From positions 1,900,001 through 1,964,000 of the forward strand of contig NC_091864.1 of the NCBI RefSeq assembly GCF_019399895.1: DNA of 64,000 nt, written 5' to 3'. This DNA is from Cardiocondyla obscurior (lineage: Eukaryota; Arthropoda; Insecta; Hymenoptera; Formicidae). The notes below the pieces were generated by a model. The model saw only the letters and a list, made by a program, of their open reading frames with translations, searched no databases and was not told the DNA's origin. Position 1 is the stretch's first letter, and the number at the start of each line of letters is the position of its first letter. The position numbers and the translations under genes were made by a program. Below, piece by piece: positions 23,201-36,649 of the stretch.

Positions 23201-25938
23201 GAGAAGGGAAGGGACGGTGGTCTGAGACTGGCTCGGTTTTTGGACACAAATTAGCCCGACCTGTGTCTAGCGCTTAAGTGCGTACAAATTCCCCAGTTTT
23301 ACTCTCAAAGATTAATATTTAACATTCAGAATAAATAGGTAAAATTAGATATTCAGAGTTGATTGCATCAAGATCAGAGTGATTGAATAAACGTTATTTG
23401 TCTTTCTAATCTAGGCATTATAATTTAAAAATCTAGAGAGTTTCGTAAATTGAATTATTGCAATGATCTACTTACAAGTTAATGTCGATGATCTTAATAA
23501 AATAATAATCTAAAAAGAAAACTTTATTTCAGAATACGGACAAAATGTGACCGATATTAAGAACTGTATAAAATGGGAAATGGTGTTTCTCCATTTGCGT
23601 CGTAGACACAGGTGACGCAATAATTACAAGATATAGATATAATATAATAGCGACAATCAATCGATTGATAGTCAATGAACGATCGATAAATTCTCTTTAG
23701 GTATTTGTCTCACCGTGATGAAGCCGACAGGCAATAATTACGATAATAATACTAATAATAATAATAAAGATAATAGCAATAGCCACAATAACAAATTTGA
23801 TTGACAATCCATGATATCATTAATAATGTATACATATACAAATTTATTTGCAAGATGCTCCATTACATTTTTAACTGCACACCACAGCGTCGATAATAAT
23901 CAGAATAAAATTCATAAAATGCTGCATGTACAATATTTTATAAAATATTATGCTGTATTCAATATAATAATTTAATAATTTTACTAAATTGAGAATGACC
24001 TTTTTTACAAATCTATGTGATGTACGCCACTAAAGTTATATCTGTATAATGTGCTACATTTCTGGTAAAATGTAAAGTAAAAAGAGCATCCTGCAAGTTG
24101 CAGTGAGCACACTTATCACGATAATTACTCCTACAAAAGTACAAGCGGTAATCAATAAAATTGTAATTAGAGCTCTTGTCGCGCGCCCCTTTGTTAAAAC
24201 AAAGAACCTTTTCGCAATCTCGATAAACGAGATCAACGACGTTTATGCATCAAATGAGTTAAAATTGACTTGCGAAACGCTTTACAAACGATAATAGAAA
24301 ACATATACATAAAAATATAAATAAACTTAACTTAACAAGTAATAAAACCTGCGTCGAGTAGCTGCATTTAGTACAGTTAATTTAATAAAACAGTTAACTT
24401 CTGATGAACAATAGGTGTAGATTCAACAAGCTGCCAAGAAGTCAACATAAATGATCTACTAAAGCCCATTTAGGCCGTTTCTACAACAAAATTGCGGGGG
24501 AAAAAAAATCGTATCGCGCAAGTTTTACAATTAACAACGTATACCGATCTCCGATAATGCATTAAATAAATAAACGTTGGATACTATGGAACTGGAACAA
24601 CCAACCTCGCGTTCGAAGAGAAAGATATGCTGCTTAGAATTATAATGTAATGCATTTAAAATTTATAAATATTTAACGTAAGAACAACTAAGATTTTTCA
24701 CATCTTACTCTTTCACGTGTAATTTTCCGTAACGTTATTCGCCAAGACACAAAGTATGAGTCGTTCCAGTTTTCAGCGTAATAAAATATTCCTGTGACTC
24801 GACAGCGCGTAGGGATTGAGAAACGATTTCTCTACTTGTGAAACATCGTTAACATAAAATAAATGAGCATGGGTGGACTAATCATCTGAGTGGCGAGTGA
24901 CCTGAGGTGGTACTACTTGGAAGATGGGTCCCTATATCGTCTATTTTATTCGGCTATCGTTTAAAAATTTCAAAGCTACTTGGCTACAACATTCCATCTA
25001 CTTTGATTATAAATGCTATCGGTCACGCGCGATATTTAATATTGTCTCTATGGTATGCGGTAAAATTTTTCCGTCGTCCACTATCTACTCCCTCTAAACG
25101 GTATAAGTTTCTTGCGTCTCCCCTTTCAACGTACGCTTTTTTTTTATCCGACAAAACGTTCCGGAAACGATTATTATGCGGAGACCATTAACGGAATATA
25201 TTTTGAATCGTTTAAAATACGTAAAGCGTTAATAAATAAGCGTGCTAAAGCGATAATAGAGCTCGACGAATCGACGTTGACGAAATGGTTTTCTTCGTAC
25301 AATAAAAACGACCGAGAATATATCGATAGAACGCTCGCGCTAGTTTAATGCACTTAACAGTTTGACACGACTAACGCGCATTATCGCGGAATATAATTCG
25401 CGTTAAACATGCAGTAACTACTCCGCGAATAGCGAAGCGCCATCAACGAAAGTGTGTATCTTACACTCCTCTTTGTATCCTAAATACCTCTACTAACAAT
25501 AGTGGTAACACAAGGCAGAGCTCCCTGAAGAGACTCTATGATATGGAGCAAAATCCATGGGGTGTGAAACTGAACATTTCGAAGCCTTCAAAACGCAGCC
25601 CTTACTCCCCGTTCACCGAGCGCGATTCTTCCCCGTATCAATGAGGACGGCGTCGTCGTTTTTTTTCTTTTCTCTTACGTTTTCATTTTCTCGAGCATTC
25701 ACGCGTATCCCGTCCATCCCTTTTGTAAAAATACGCGTCGCGGTTATTCGACGCGACGAAACCATTATCACGGATAACGAGACTGCGGACGTTCCTTATA
25801 ACGAAGAAGTCAATTGTATACTTACTAGATTTCCAAAACCCGCGAAACGGGCCTGGTAACGAGCAGTAGAAAAATTCGAAAAAGTTCTCAAAATTCTCGC
25901 TTCTCTCAGAATATTTTACTCCACATCTTCATCATTTT
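20270..25938. other. Long AT-rich region upstream of BCS1 and downstream of Bicaudal D
   Basis: About 5.7 kb without a recognisable gene. The first few hundred bases should contain the BCS1 promoter. The right-hand part probably includes the 3' UTR of Bicaudal D (minus strand), but no end can be placed. Visible features are a perfect hairpin at 20595-20632, CT-rich runs near 22100-22135 and 22300-22370, and an (AAT)-rich microsatellite near 23740-23770. A 76-codon plus-strand frame at 20496-20726 starts MFSIKPFCITSTYYR, but I cannot assign it and do not call it a gene. Other open frames are short and lack codon or family signals. Confidence 0.5.
20595..20632. repeat. Perfect 13-bp inverted repeat (hairpin)
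   Basis: The arms GACATACTACTGA (20595-20607) and TCAGTAGTATGTC (20620-20632) are exact reverse complements around a 12-nt spacer. It lies about 330 bp upstream of the BCS1 start codon. The role is unknown. It could be a cruciform or RNA hairpin, a palindromic binding site or a mobile-element footprint. Confidence 0.8.
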
Positions 25939-28900
25939 CTAGAAGAAATCTCTGCCTAAGTGGGGACGGTTCGTCTGTTGCGACAATCGTGGTCTGCCAC
26001 GTCCATTCGCGCCGGCAGCGTGTCTCCTGGTATTGCGCAGCTCACGGTCAACTTCGAGCTCCTCCAATTTCATGGTGAGGCCGAGCTTCTGTTGCACTGC
26101 TAAGCGTAGCAACTGGTTCAGCGTCTTCCGATCGTCTTCCGCCACGGCGAGCTGCCGTTGAAGTTCGTCCACTTGCGTCACGTACTCTTCACAACGTGCA
26201 GCGAACATTGCACGCAGACCTGGACAGCGCATGGTTAGCAGGGTTTAACACAATATAGAGGTAAGCGAATGAGAGGAACGGCGGGATACTGGAAGTGGAA
26301 GTAAATTGAAATTTCCCACGAAAGACGAAACAAAAATTAGGCTTCATAATAAAACGGAAGGCACCTTTAATATAAAATTATGGCAGATAAGAAAAATGCA
26401 TCAACCAAAAACCAGGTACATTATAAATAATTTGCTAGCAACGCGTTTCGAAATAAGCGCGTAATAAAAATGCTTGACTAGTTACACTTAAAAAAAATAT
26501 GTTATATGAAACAATATGCTTAATAATTATTATGCAACACAGTAATCATGGCAGAAAATCAGAGAGTTTGAAAAATCAACCGCGGTACCCCACAATATTA
26601 ACAGCAAAGAATTTATTAAGACTAATAGATTTTTTTTATTAATATTAGTAAGCACGTGTTAGTGGGACAAAATAGAAAAAAGATATATTATTGAATTTTA
26701 CTAATAAAATGCAAGTTTTGTAATAGTATCTTAAAAATGGGTAAGTTTAGTAAGAATTTATAAAGCAAAAAAAATTATCCAATATAATTGTGAAAATATT
26801 TCTCTGTGTGGTAATTTTCTATTAAATTAAAAACATCTAATTGGTTAGAAAAAGAAAGATATTTAAAAGTTAAATACTCACTCGAGAATGTTGCAGCGTT
26901 TTCTTTTAACATTCTAAGCTCATTCCTTAGCTTGAGCATTGTCTCGTTAACGATGCTCTTTTCGTTTTCGTATTTACTTTTCAGATTTGTTAACGCCACT
27001 TCTGCCGTATTTTTATTTGATTTAAGCACTGTTCTTAAGGTGGCAATCTGTTCTCGTTTAGCGGAGAGTAAGGCCTTTAATCTGATAACTTGTTCTTGGA
27101 GATCAGTCACGTCTGCCTTATTCTCATTCACAGAAGCTGGAAAAATCGTATTAAAATAATAAATTGCTTATTGTCAAAATTCAAATTACATATTCATATT
27201 GTAAAATATTTTTCTAAAATATAAAAAAAATCTGTTTACCCTCGCAAACGTTGCAAATATTGGATTGCATTCCTTTGACTTTGGATAATTCAATTGTGTG
27301 TTCTACGGCGTTTCTAAGATGCTTTATTTGGTCCATTGCGGTTTCTATGTGTTTCGCAATTTCTTTCGCTTTACTGAGGCTCTCGAGATCCTTAATCTGG
27401 ATATCGGTCTTGAACAAAGTTCGGCACCAATCCATCTTACTGTTCTCTTCTTCTTTTTCGGGCACGATCTCTGATTTCTCGTGATCCAGCACTACTCTCG
27501 AAGGCGTCTCGCCGTTAACGGTGCATACATGATGGTAGAGCTGCGCGAGCTCGTCGGATAGATTCTGCAGATCGTTCTGAGCGGAATCAAGGAAACCGCC
27601 CGCTTCAGCGGTGAGTTTCGACAAAGTGGACACGTCCGACTCGAGCTGCATACTTCTTTGTTCCGTATCCAGGAGCTGTAATAACGGAGGGAGATTTTAA
27701 ACATGCAGACGAAAACGCGATACCAGGTCGCAATAAATGCATTAAGTAACGTTTTGCCTGATACTGCGTGTTTATCGGAAGTTTGTTCATGAGATGCTTG
27801 CAAAATAATATGTATTAAATAATTAGGTAGTAAGGTCTATAGTTCGCGCGTAGTTTTACGACGTAGGTTGTAGATAATTTCTTTCTTCGAGCATCGTGCA
27901 AAACAGACTCGGGCCAGTTCCGATCGACATGCTACGTTAGATACATTGTATGAAATTTAGGTAGAAGAAAGGCAATCGATTTTGACTTTTCGTTCCTAAG
28001 CGCATTCTGTCTCAAAAGCCACATGATAATGCATAGCACATTATGATCCGTTGGTCATGTCTTTCGAGCACTCGATTGATATTCGTTCAAATGCATTTTA
28101 TATTAGATTCCATGTAAAAACACGGATATATCTCTACTGCGTTCAGAGAAGTACGACTATTGTTATACGTGGATTTAATTAATGAAATGAATTTATTAGC
28201 TTTGAAAATATGAACGGTTAAATATATAAAGAAGTATAATATATAGGAAGCGATGTGAATTGTTAAGACACTGAGAAGCGAGTACCATTGTACGGATCAT
28301 TAGAGGAGCCAACAAGACAAATTGTTATTAAAATATCTGGTAAATACGTCAAAGGGACCACACGTAACCCAACCTTTTCTCGAAGGCTCTTCTCTGACTC
28401 GGGTATCTGAAACGCCACAATTTCTATTCAAAGTCTATCGTTTTTGCACGATGATTGCGCCAGTATCGCATATACTTATACTCTCACCAATAATAAACTC
28501 TTGTTTTTTTTCTCTACACCTTATAAGCTATTTTTTTTTAACTTACACCTTCGCTTTTCCTTGCAAGTTTTGCAATAACACATAGTAAGACATCGTAGTA
28601 AAACACGAATAATACATGTATACCTTATTCCTGAGATTCGTCAATTCTGTTCTCAGTTGCTGCGTGGAGTCCGAGACAGTTAAACCGTTCTCCAATTCTG
28701 ACAGATCTTTCTGCAATTGATTAATTTCGCGAGCAGACATGGTACTCCACTGATGATATTGCACAACGGCCTGTTAAAATAGTAGCATTATTAAAATAAT
28801 ATTAATAATAAAGTAATATTAAACTGTTTTACAATGTATTTTTTTCTCTTTTAATTAAAAAAAATCGTATATAAATATACCTGACTGAGTTTATCTAACG

Positions 28901-30656
28901 TCGTCTCTTCGCTCTGCTTTTCCGGCAACTTAGAGTGAAGATGATGTAGCGATTGCACATGCGCTGCCAGCTGCACTATTCGTGCAACGAACGATTGCAA
29001 TTCCGTCTGACTCTTCTCAACCGCGTATTGCGACTCACGCAGATTTTGCGTCAGATGAGCCTTCTCAGTCTCCGCGAGCTCCAGCTGTTTCTCCAATTTT
29101 TTCAATTCATTCAGATGAATCTCAGAGAACAAGTCAACCTGTTTATCAGTTGCTGACGTGCCTGGCTCTTGCGTTTTCAAGTCCGCCTCGATTCTACGTA
29201 GTGCCGGCGAGTCGTCCTCGCCGTCACTACATATCGTCTGGTCCTCTGTGATACCTCGAATGGAAAGCGCCAAATTACTGAGATTGTAGATCGACTCGTT
29301 GTTGATTTTCTGATCCAGTTCTTTTTTCAGAGCGTATTTGGCTTCACGCTCGGCTTGCAATGACTCTAATGCTTCCTCCATCTGCTTCTCCGCTATTTTT
29401 TTCAAATTCGTCAGTTCTTCAACTTGACTGTTTAGCAGCTCAACCTCTTCCGTGAGTCGTCGAATCTCATGTTTGGCACCTTCAAATTCCACTTGACTGG
29501 AACGCAAGCCGGACACTTGCTTTTGCAAAGAAATATTCTCATCCTCTAACTCGGAGTAGTCCTGAAGTAGGCGAGTCTCCCTGAATCTGCACTCTCGTAA
29601 TTCTGTCCGTAACGACTTGCGCTCTGTCTCCGCCTGCTGATGATCCTTTCCGACCTCTTCGCGCTCCTGCAGTGCATGATCGCGCTCCGACTGCACTCGT
29701 TCCAGTTCATGTCGCAACTAAAAACAGTTAACAACACGTCAAAACTCTTTCGTTCGCGCGAGTCCAATAAATACCAATTCGGCACAAACCTGTTTCGTTT
29801 CATTTTCTAATTCGATGATCTGCGACTGCAAAGACGTTTCCCGAGCAGCGCTTTCGTTAAGAAGACTCTCTTCTTGCTCAATGCCGCTCTTTGCTGTTAT
29901 TTTTGTAGTCGTCTGGAACTTTGCTAACGCCTAAAATAATAAAATATGTAAGTTATTTGTATATCACAATAAAATACACATATTTTTACGCGAGTACTAT
30001 TTATACGACACACCACGAGTGACAGAAATAATGAGTTTCTTGCGTTTCCAGAATTATAAATATTAATGTACCCAACAATACGTAAGAATATTTTTTTTCT
30101 AAAACATTTACATCAGATAACTAAATATAGATATCTGGATGTTGATTGACCAATACAGGCATACTGAATGAGTCATTTCACATTTCTTCTACGGTCAAAG
30201 TGACATGTTGACCAGTCCTCCTACTTGTTTTACTTCAAGAAAATAGATCAGTATCTCAGTTGCATTCTCATTTCATAAATTCCATGTTAAACTGTTTACT
30301 ATGCACGAAAAAAATGTACATACGGCCTATTTTTATCATTACACACGTTAATCATCGCTGTCAATCAAGCTGTCGCGAAAGCAGTATCTCCGCTCTTTCG
30401 CGGGCGTGTCAACCCTAGATCCAGATCCCCGAGGACGATCTACACTAACCTCCTGCGTGATCTCCAGTTCGTGCTTCGTGTTCTCGTAGACCGCCTCGAG
30501 GTCGTTGCACCGTTGCTGCAGGGCGGACTTCTCCTCGAGCAGTGCGAGCCCGTATTGCGCCGACTGTATCTTCTCGGTGGAGGCCAAGTCGAGCTCGCGC
30601 GACAGACGCTCGATCTCGGTCCTGAGCTCCTCGAGCCCGTCGACGGTGGCAGCCAT
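25939..30656 (-). CDS. BicD: Bicaudal D (dynein cargo adaptor)
   Basis: BicD is a homodimeric coiled-coil adaptor that links cargoes to dynein-dynactin. In Drosophila it carries mRNAs with Egalitarian and vesicles with Rab6. Exons, in order: 30656-30450, 29930-29790, 29717-28881, 28770-28624, 27675-27240, 27136-26882 and 26219-25939, giving 767 residues, close to the fly protein. Nearly the whole protein is heptad-rich coiled coil. The N-terminal segment has LASTEKIQSAQYGLALLEEK (the CC1 alanine-region equivalent) and then LLQDYSELEDENISLQKQVS. A non-coil Asp/Glu/Ser-rich hinge lies in the large third exon. The C-terminal cargo-binding coil begins AATFSSLRAMFAARCEEYV and runs to about residue 745. 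The start was placed at MAATVDGLEEL, the first ATG in the open exon. The promoter lies in the CpG-rich DNA above 30656. Confidence 0.96.
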
Positions 30657-33600
30657 TGTTGCACGCACGACGACGTCGACGACGACGATGACGGCGAAGT
30701 CGATAACGAGAACGAGGACGACGAGGACGCTGCTGGCCTCTCCCCCGGCGTTTCTACTCCTCGTGTCGCTCCCGCTTTCTCCCCCTCGCCGTCCGCGCTA
30801 CCACCAGCACCGCGTCGTTATCGCGTGTGATACGAGTGACCGCCGGTCGCCGTGGTTGCGCATCTCCTTCGGTCGATCGGCCGATCTCGTTTCTTTTTTT
30901 TTTTTTTTTTCTTTGCTCACCACCGACGCCTCGTGTCTCCGTTGCCTCCTCCTGTCTTCGACAACGCGCGCGACTCCTCTCTGCGCTCCCTGGGCTTCTC
31001 ACATTCTTCTACAGTGGCCGGGAGCCACCGTCGTTGACCGTCACCGCGGGGAGTGACACCTCCGCGCCGATTTTGACAGACGCGACGACGACGACGACGA
31101 CCACGACGATTCGGCCGACGGGGCGCGGGCGGGTGAGATCACGCGACAACCGGATGCGCGTTCCGCGATTCTGGTTTTCAATCCAACGTTCCGCTTGTCC
31201 GGCAGAGGCCACTCGACCTTCTTCCTCCCTCCCCTTCCCTTCACCCGCCACTCCCGCGGTGACAAAAAGATTTTTCCTCGCCGCCTACCTGACGAGCTCT
31301 CGCTTGATAATCGAGACACGTGGATGTCAACGTTCACGCGTCGACGCCACGCGGTTATTTATATTTCTTTCCAGGTCGCGCCGTGACCCGCTCGATCCTC
31401 CATTCACTCGCTTTTCCCCCGTGTACTTGCTCATTCATGAGCGAGAGGTCCAAGTGTCGCCCGGCGATAACTTAGATAAAAATGTAGGATCCGCAGCTAG
31501 AATGACAGAGTCACAGAAAACTGGCCGGAGTCGAAGGTTTCGCGAGCATCATGTGCGGGCGATTCACTCGTTTAGCGCGGTGAAAGCTCGCTGAAGAATT
31601 CCGTTCGAAAATCGCTACGAGTTTACTATCTAATTCGCGTCGGCGAATATTAAACGTTGATTAAACAATCGGGAATCATGTTGTAGAACGATTCTTGTAT
31701 AACAGCACGTTAATATCGAGCTTTCTCTTCTTGAAATTACAAACTCGTGCGGGATTAGCGAGGCGCAAGCATACCGAGGTGATTGCCAATTATCAATCAG
31801 TCAATCAATTCTTGACGAGTCCATTTACGCGTTCACGGCGACGGGCAATTGCCAAGATCCAAACAGGAGCATGCGTTAGCGAAATTACGTAATTCTCGAC
31901 GATCAGTGATTTATGCGTATGCGTATACGGGCGTATCAGCTGAAACCACAAAGCGTGAATTAATTGGACGGTCTGGGAAATTTTAGAAAGAACCTGAGAC
32001 TCCAACATTGATTGCAGATTAACTTCACTTGCCAGGTTTAATTAAAGAAAAATGTATTACATATTAAAATTAAAAAGAAAAGGGATTAAACTGAAATTAA
32101 TCTGCATCGATAGAAACAGCACTTAGAAAAAAAAAAAAAAGATGAAAAATATTACTGTTAGTTAATTGAACTCGTGATTGCTATATTCTGTCTCTAAATA
32201 CCTCGAGCAGAGGGATGTTAAACAGCTTAGGGACAGCTCAGCTTGAAATCAATTTCATTCCGGTCATATCATTTCATATACAAGATATTTTTAGAGCTCA
32301 ACGTAATAGACAAATATTAGAAGCTACTTACAATGAATTACGAATCTTAGAATCAATCCTTAAAGGTGAGACTTCTTGGAGAGAGGAAGAAACTGTCGCA
32401 CTTAGGAAGTAAATGAAAGAAATAGAGAAGAACATTCCTTTGCCTCTCCGTACACATTCTATTTCAAAAATTCAGTTTAAAAACATAACTTCGAATACTC
32501 CATAATCCTTTTATTACTTTGTAGCTTATTTTTTTCTCTTCCTCTTCATCCTCCTTGTCTTCTTCCTTCTTTTTTCTCTCTCTCACTCTCTCTCTCTCTC
32601 TCGTTTCTTCTTCTTTTTTTTTTTTTTAAGTATTAATAGATTAGTTTAATATATAAGTCGAGCCGTGGACCCGGCGTGCGCCGCCGGTCGAATTAGATTC
32701 ATATACTGTAACAGTCGTATTCTTTACAATATTCGTACGTAAGTCTTGTAGCAGAGACAAAAGCGCAGGTGCCCTAATCGCACTCTTTTTTTTTTTTACT
32801 CTTTATAATAATTATTCGTATGCTCGACTAGACCTTTGGCGCTGCCAACAAATCACGGAGACTGTGTCGCGGAGGGAATCGGCTGTATCTATTCAAACTG
32901 TTACTCTCGCATGTGATGTGTACCCGAGTCATTCCCAGCCAGACAGTATAAAAGAGACGTTTAAAAAGTCGAACGACGCTTGAAGTACCGAGACATGCAG
33001 CTTTGAATGTGATTTGAACGAGCCTTCGTTTCTTTCCAGCATCGGCGAGAGACGAAGGTTTTGCTAAACTTAAATGAAATCTCATTTAATTTAAAGTACG
33101 GCTTAAAAGTGAAAGATACCCCTTTCGGGGTGTCCGTTTACACTTTGCTTTGTCTGGAATACTTGGTCCGACGTGTTTCTGTGTGTCGATAGCGCCAGCG
33201 GTCCGCGAAGGTCCAATATAGCGAAGTACAATTTGTTTGATCCTCTCCAAATCTCGTCGTGAGCACTAGCACACCGAAACTACGCAATGAGATCCGGTAA
33301 TTTTTCTTTTTCTTTTTTTTTTAAAGTCCCGAACAGTGTGTTAAGTGTATAAAATTGTTGCAGGACACCTGGGTTACTATAAGAAATACTGCCGGGTACG
33401 CCGCCACCCCGGAAACGGGATGGAGAACGACCCGGGCCATTCTTCCACCGAGACAGTCAGGCACGCCTGGCTTCTGAACGTTAATACACAATTGTCGCTG
33501 CTGGTAGAACCACGGAAGTCCGCAAAGTGTACGGATCGCGTGAACGTCGTGGCCAAAGTTCTCTCGGCGTACAGCGACATTCGCGCGATCCGCCTTTCGG

Positions 33601-36048
33601 ACTTGAACAAAGACTCGCCCCGTCCGGAACTGATACTGCGCGTCGCGCTTCTGTTACTACTTGGCGTGAACATGGTCCGGGTATATTCAAAAAAGTATTC
33701 GGGATTCTAATAGCGTCTTATACTAATTGCGTTGTTCACGTTGCGCATTACCTCATGAAATCCTGCACAATCAGACGAGTCGCAGCTTCCGCAAACATAA
33801 TTTCGTCGTGTTTGGTACGCGCGTTTTCATATCTTCTTTCCTTCGTTTATAAGAAAAAATCTTGCTTTGTACTCGCGTCGAGCTTAAGTGGTCGTCCCCT
33901 TCGCGTGCAACGGAGAATGATAGCCTTTACGTTTTCTTTTATCCCACGAATCAGTCACAATTTTCTTCGATCGCATCTACAAAAATTTCGTTCCTACAAC
34001 TTATGTAAGTAAGAAAAAAAAAAAAAAATTAGAATATCGACCTCGGGATATATTCTATACATGAAAAATATAATTTTTCTCGTGAAAATACAAAGGAGAA
34101 TCGTACCATTGGAATTAGTCACCAGCAACGACCAGAGTATAAGCTAGCTTTTTACAGTACAAAATACAGCTCCTGCACATATGCATAAATATATGTATAC
34201 ACACATGCGCATATATATATACATATACCTAGTAACGAAGTATTTTCAGCAACATGTAAGGATATAGTAAGGTTGGTACACTTCGTTCTGTGGGCTCTTC
34301 TTTCCGTCGCGAGCCCATCAACAGTAGTCCCGGTGACGGTATGAACAATATGAATCTATAGTCATGTCATTACAACAATTATGATTGTACGTACAAAATG
34401 TGTTAACTTGTACAGACCACCGTGTTTAAATGTGTATATACATACATCTCGATGTAGCGACCATTTTGGTCCTTCCACTTACGTACAGAAAAACCGTAGA
34501 AAGCGCACACATCTCTCTTTCGCCCTACTTCATCGAAGTCGGAGGGTATGAGTATAATTGCATATAAACCTGTAAACACTGATAATCCTACAACTATACT
34601 CCGTTGTTTTTTTTTTTGTTCGTACTTAATACGAAACTAGACGAGACCGATGATTTAAAAAAAAAAGAAAAGAAAATAGGAAAGAAGACAAAAAGAACGC
34701 AAAAATGATGCACAGTACAGCTCTGTGAGATCCTCATTACATCCTTACACTTTATTAAAAATTAGCGTTACTAAATCTTATTTTTATGCATTCAGGGCCG
34801 GCATGTGTTCTCGCATATTTTTTTTTTCCCCATTTTTCCGCGTTCGCTTCCAAATTCTTTTCTATTCCTTCTTTCGTTCGTCAATTTATGAGTGTCGGCT
34901 AGAGAGTTCGAGAGGGAGGACCGGAGAATACAAGATGCGTGGATGCGAAAAGTGGTGCGACGTGAGCCCGTGCCTTGTGACTCGTTCGCGAATCAATGGC
35001 GAAGACGTTCATTTATGTTAACAGGCCACCAAGTGGCGATCTGCTTCTTTTTGTTACTCTAGTTTTTTCAATCGTGCCAGTCATTTTGTAAAATTTACTT
35101 TGGTCATTATACAAATGCGAGAACCGTCGAGGGCATGCGTGGAGGCAGTCTCGCGCGTCGCGCAAAACCGAACGCCGAATCTCGGGGGCGAGGTTACATG
35201 TGGGCTTCCCGAGAATCCATACATCTTGCATTCGAAAACAATGCGCGTACGAGACGATTCGAAAGTCAAGGGACAGAGGATTCATGTCTCTACTCTAATG
35301 CAATAGAATGTTTATAATATTTCGCAGAAGAGAATGGGACCCTACTGCGCACATAATATCCCAGGAGCACAGTATATACATGAAAAAATTTCATGATACT
35401 GTCACGATGCCCGGCACGGGCGGCACGACTAAGAAGAAGTTTATAATATTATTACATAGGTTGTTGTAATGCATGGTATATGTATGTGTATGTGTTTAAA
35501 TGTGTGTATGTGTTGCATACGTGTAAATGTAAATGTTGGACGTGTTACTCGTAGGATGATCTCTGTTCTCATTCACACGCAGTAGCAAATGTACGTGTAT
35601 GGGTGTCGGATGTGTAACAGCAATAAAAACTTAAAGACATCGTTTAAGAAAAAAAAAAAAATCCTTGCGAAGAGAACAACGGTGGGCAGAGAGGGGAAGG
35701 AGATTAGGAATAGGGGTGAGGAGGGCTCTGGGTTGAGGGAGGGTGGGCTAGCTGGCCTCCGGGAGTTGGGAGCATGGAGAGATGGTATCCGATTATGATT
35801 ACGATGACAACGACGACGGCGACAACGGAGACATTAATGGCAACGGCAAAGACAACGATTGACGCCGCCGAATTAGTTGCATTAATATCGACGATGTCGA
35901 CGAGGTCTCGTGTCCTCTGCGAATTGTACGCGTCAACGAGACATACGTCCGCACATCCCTACCTAGCTACCATCTCCGGTAGTGGCGCGCGCGACGGTAA
36001 ACGGCTTATCGTTATCGTTAAGCGAGCGGCACGGATTCCGGTTGTCTC
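30657..36048. other. Bicaudal D promoter region, then long intergenic or 3' UTR DNA
   Basis: 30657 to about 31450 is a CpG-rich island expected to hold the BicD promoter and 5' UTR. Its overlapping open frames are compositional. 31500-36048 is mixed DNA and probably includes the 3' UTR of the CNBP gene, transcribed leftwards. It contains a pyrimidine-rich run at about 32530-32630, AT/GT microsatellites near 34190-34225 and 35460-35530, three TATATACA sites, and one GC-rich open segment at about 33360-33700. No protein family was recognised in it. Confidence 0.45.
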
Positions 36049-36649
36049 CTACTTCCTCTCCTCCTCGCATTCGCGGCTTATGTGACCAGTCTTGCCGCAA
36101 ATGTAGCAAGTCTTGCCACCGGCCTCGGTGCAGTTGCGAGCGATGTGGCCCGTCTTGTTGCAGTTGTAGCAGCTCTGCATCGCAAAGCGGCCGGAATCGT
36201 TGCCGCCTTCTGGGCAGCTGCGTGCCATGTGACCAGTCTTGTTGCAATTGTAACAACTCAACTCCGGCCCCTGTCAAAAGAAAAGCACGTAGCCGGTGCA
36301 ATCGATGAACGACAACCAACCCCCATTCTCTACATGGGTCGCAAATTCGCGCTTGCATCGCCTCTGTAGCCGAATGCTAGATCGAATCCCCCGGAGTTCA
36401 AGAGGAGGTACTAACCTGCTGACAGTCTTTTGCGATGTGACCGACACCATTGCAGCGATAGCACAGATCCTGATCTTCCTTGCATTCGCGTGCAAAGTGT
36501 CCGAATTGGTTGCATTTGAAACACTTCTCTCGGCCTCGTCCAAAGCCGCCGTCCCTGTCGCGTCCACGATCTCCTCTGCCTCCACCTTGTGGGCACTCCC
36601 GGGCAAAGTGGCCCATACGGTTACATTTGTAACACGCGCTTGAACTCAT
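36049..36649 (-). CDS. CNBP: CNBP-type CCHC zinc-knuckle nucleic-acid-binding protein
   Basis: CNBP is a small single-stranded nucleic-acid-binding protein acting in translation and G-rich RNA/DNA remodelling. There are two coding exons, 36649-36416 and 36270-36049, giving 151 residues. Six CCHC knuckles (C-X2-C-X4-H-X4-C) are visible: CYKCNRMGHFAREC, CFKCNQFGHFAREC, CYRCNGVGHIAKDC, CYNCNKTGHMARSC, CYNCNKTGHIARNC and CYICGKTGHISREC. An RGG-like Gly/Arg/Asp-rich linker lies between knuckles 1 and 2, as in vertebrate CNBP. Vertebrate CNBP has seven knuckles, so this protein has one fewer. The intron falls exactly between knuckles 3 and 4. The start was taken at MSSSACYKC. Confidence 0.93.

Noticed and set aside
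28139..28153. GCGTTCAGAGAA sequence resembling one arm of the MITE at 1626-1719
   Set aside because: No matching inverted arm or target duplication was found nearby; the short match may be chance.
30440..31594. Plus-strand open frames of up to 255 codons opposite the BicD first exon and promoter
   Set aside because: They are shadows of the BicD coding exon and of CpG-rich, low-complexity promoter DNA, with homopolymer Phe, Thr and Arg runs.
35963..36643. Cys-rich plus-strand frames opposite CNBP
   Set aside because: They are antisense shadows of the zinc-knuckle repeats; the minus-strand protein has perfect CCHC spacing.
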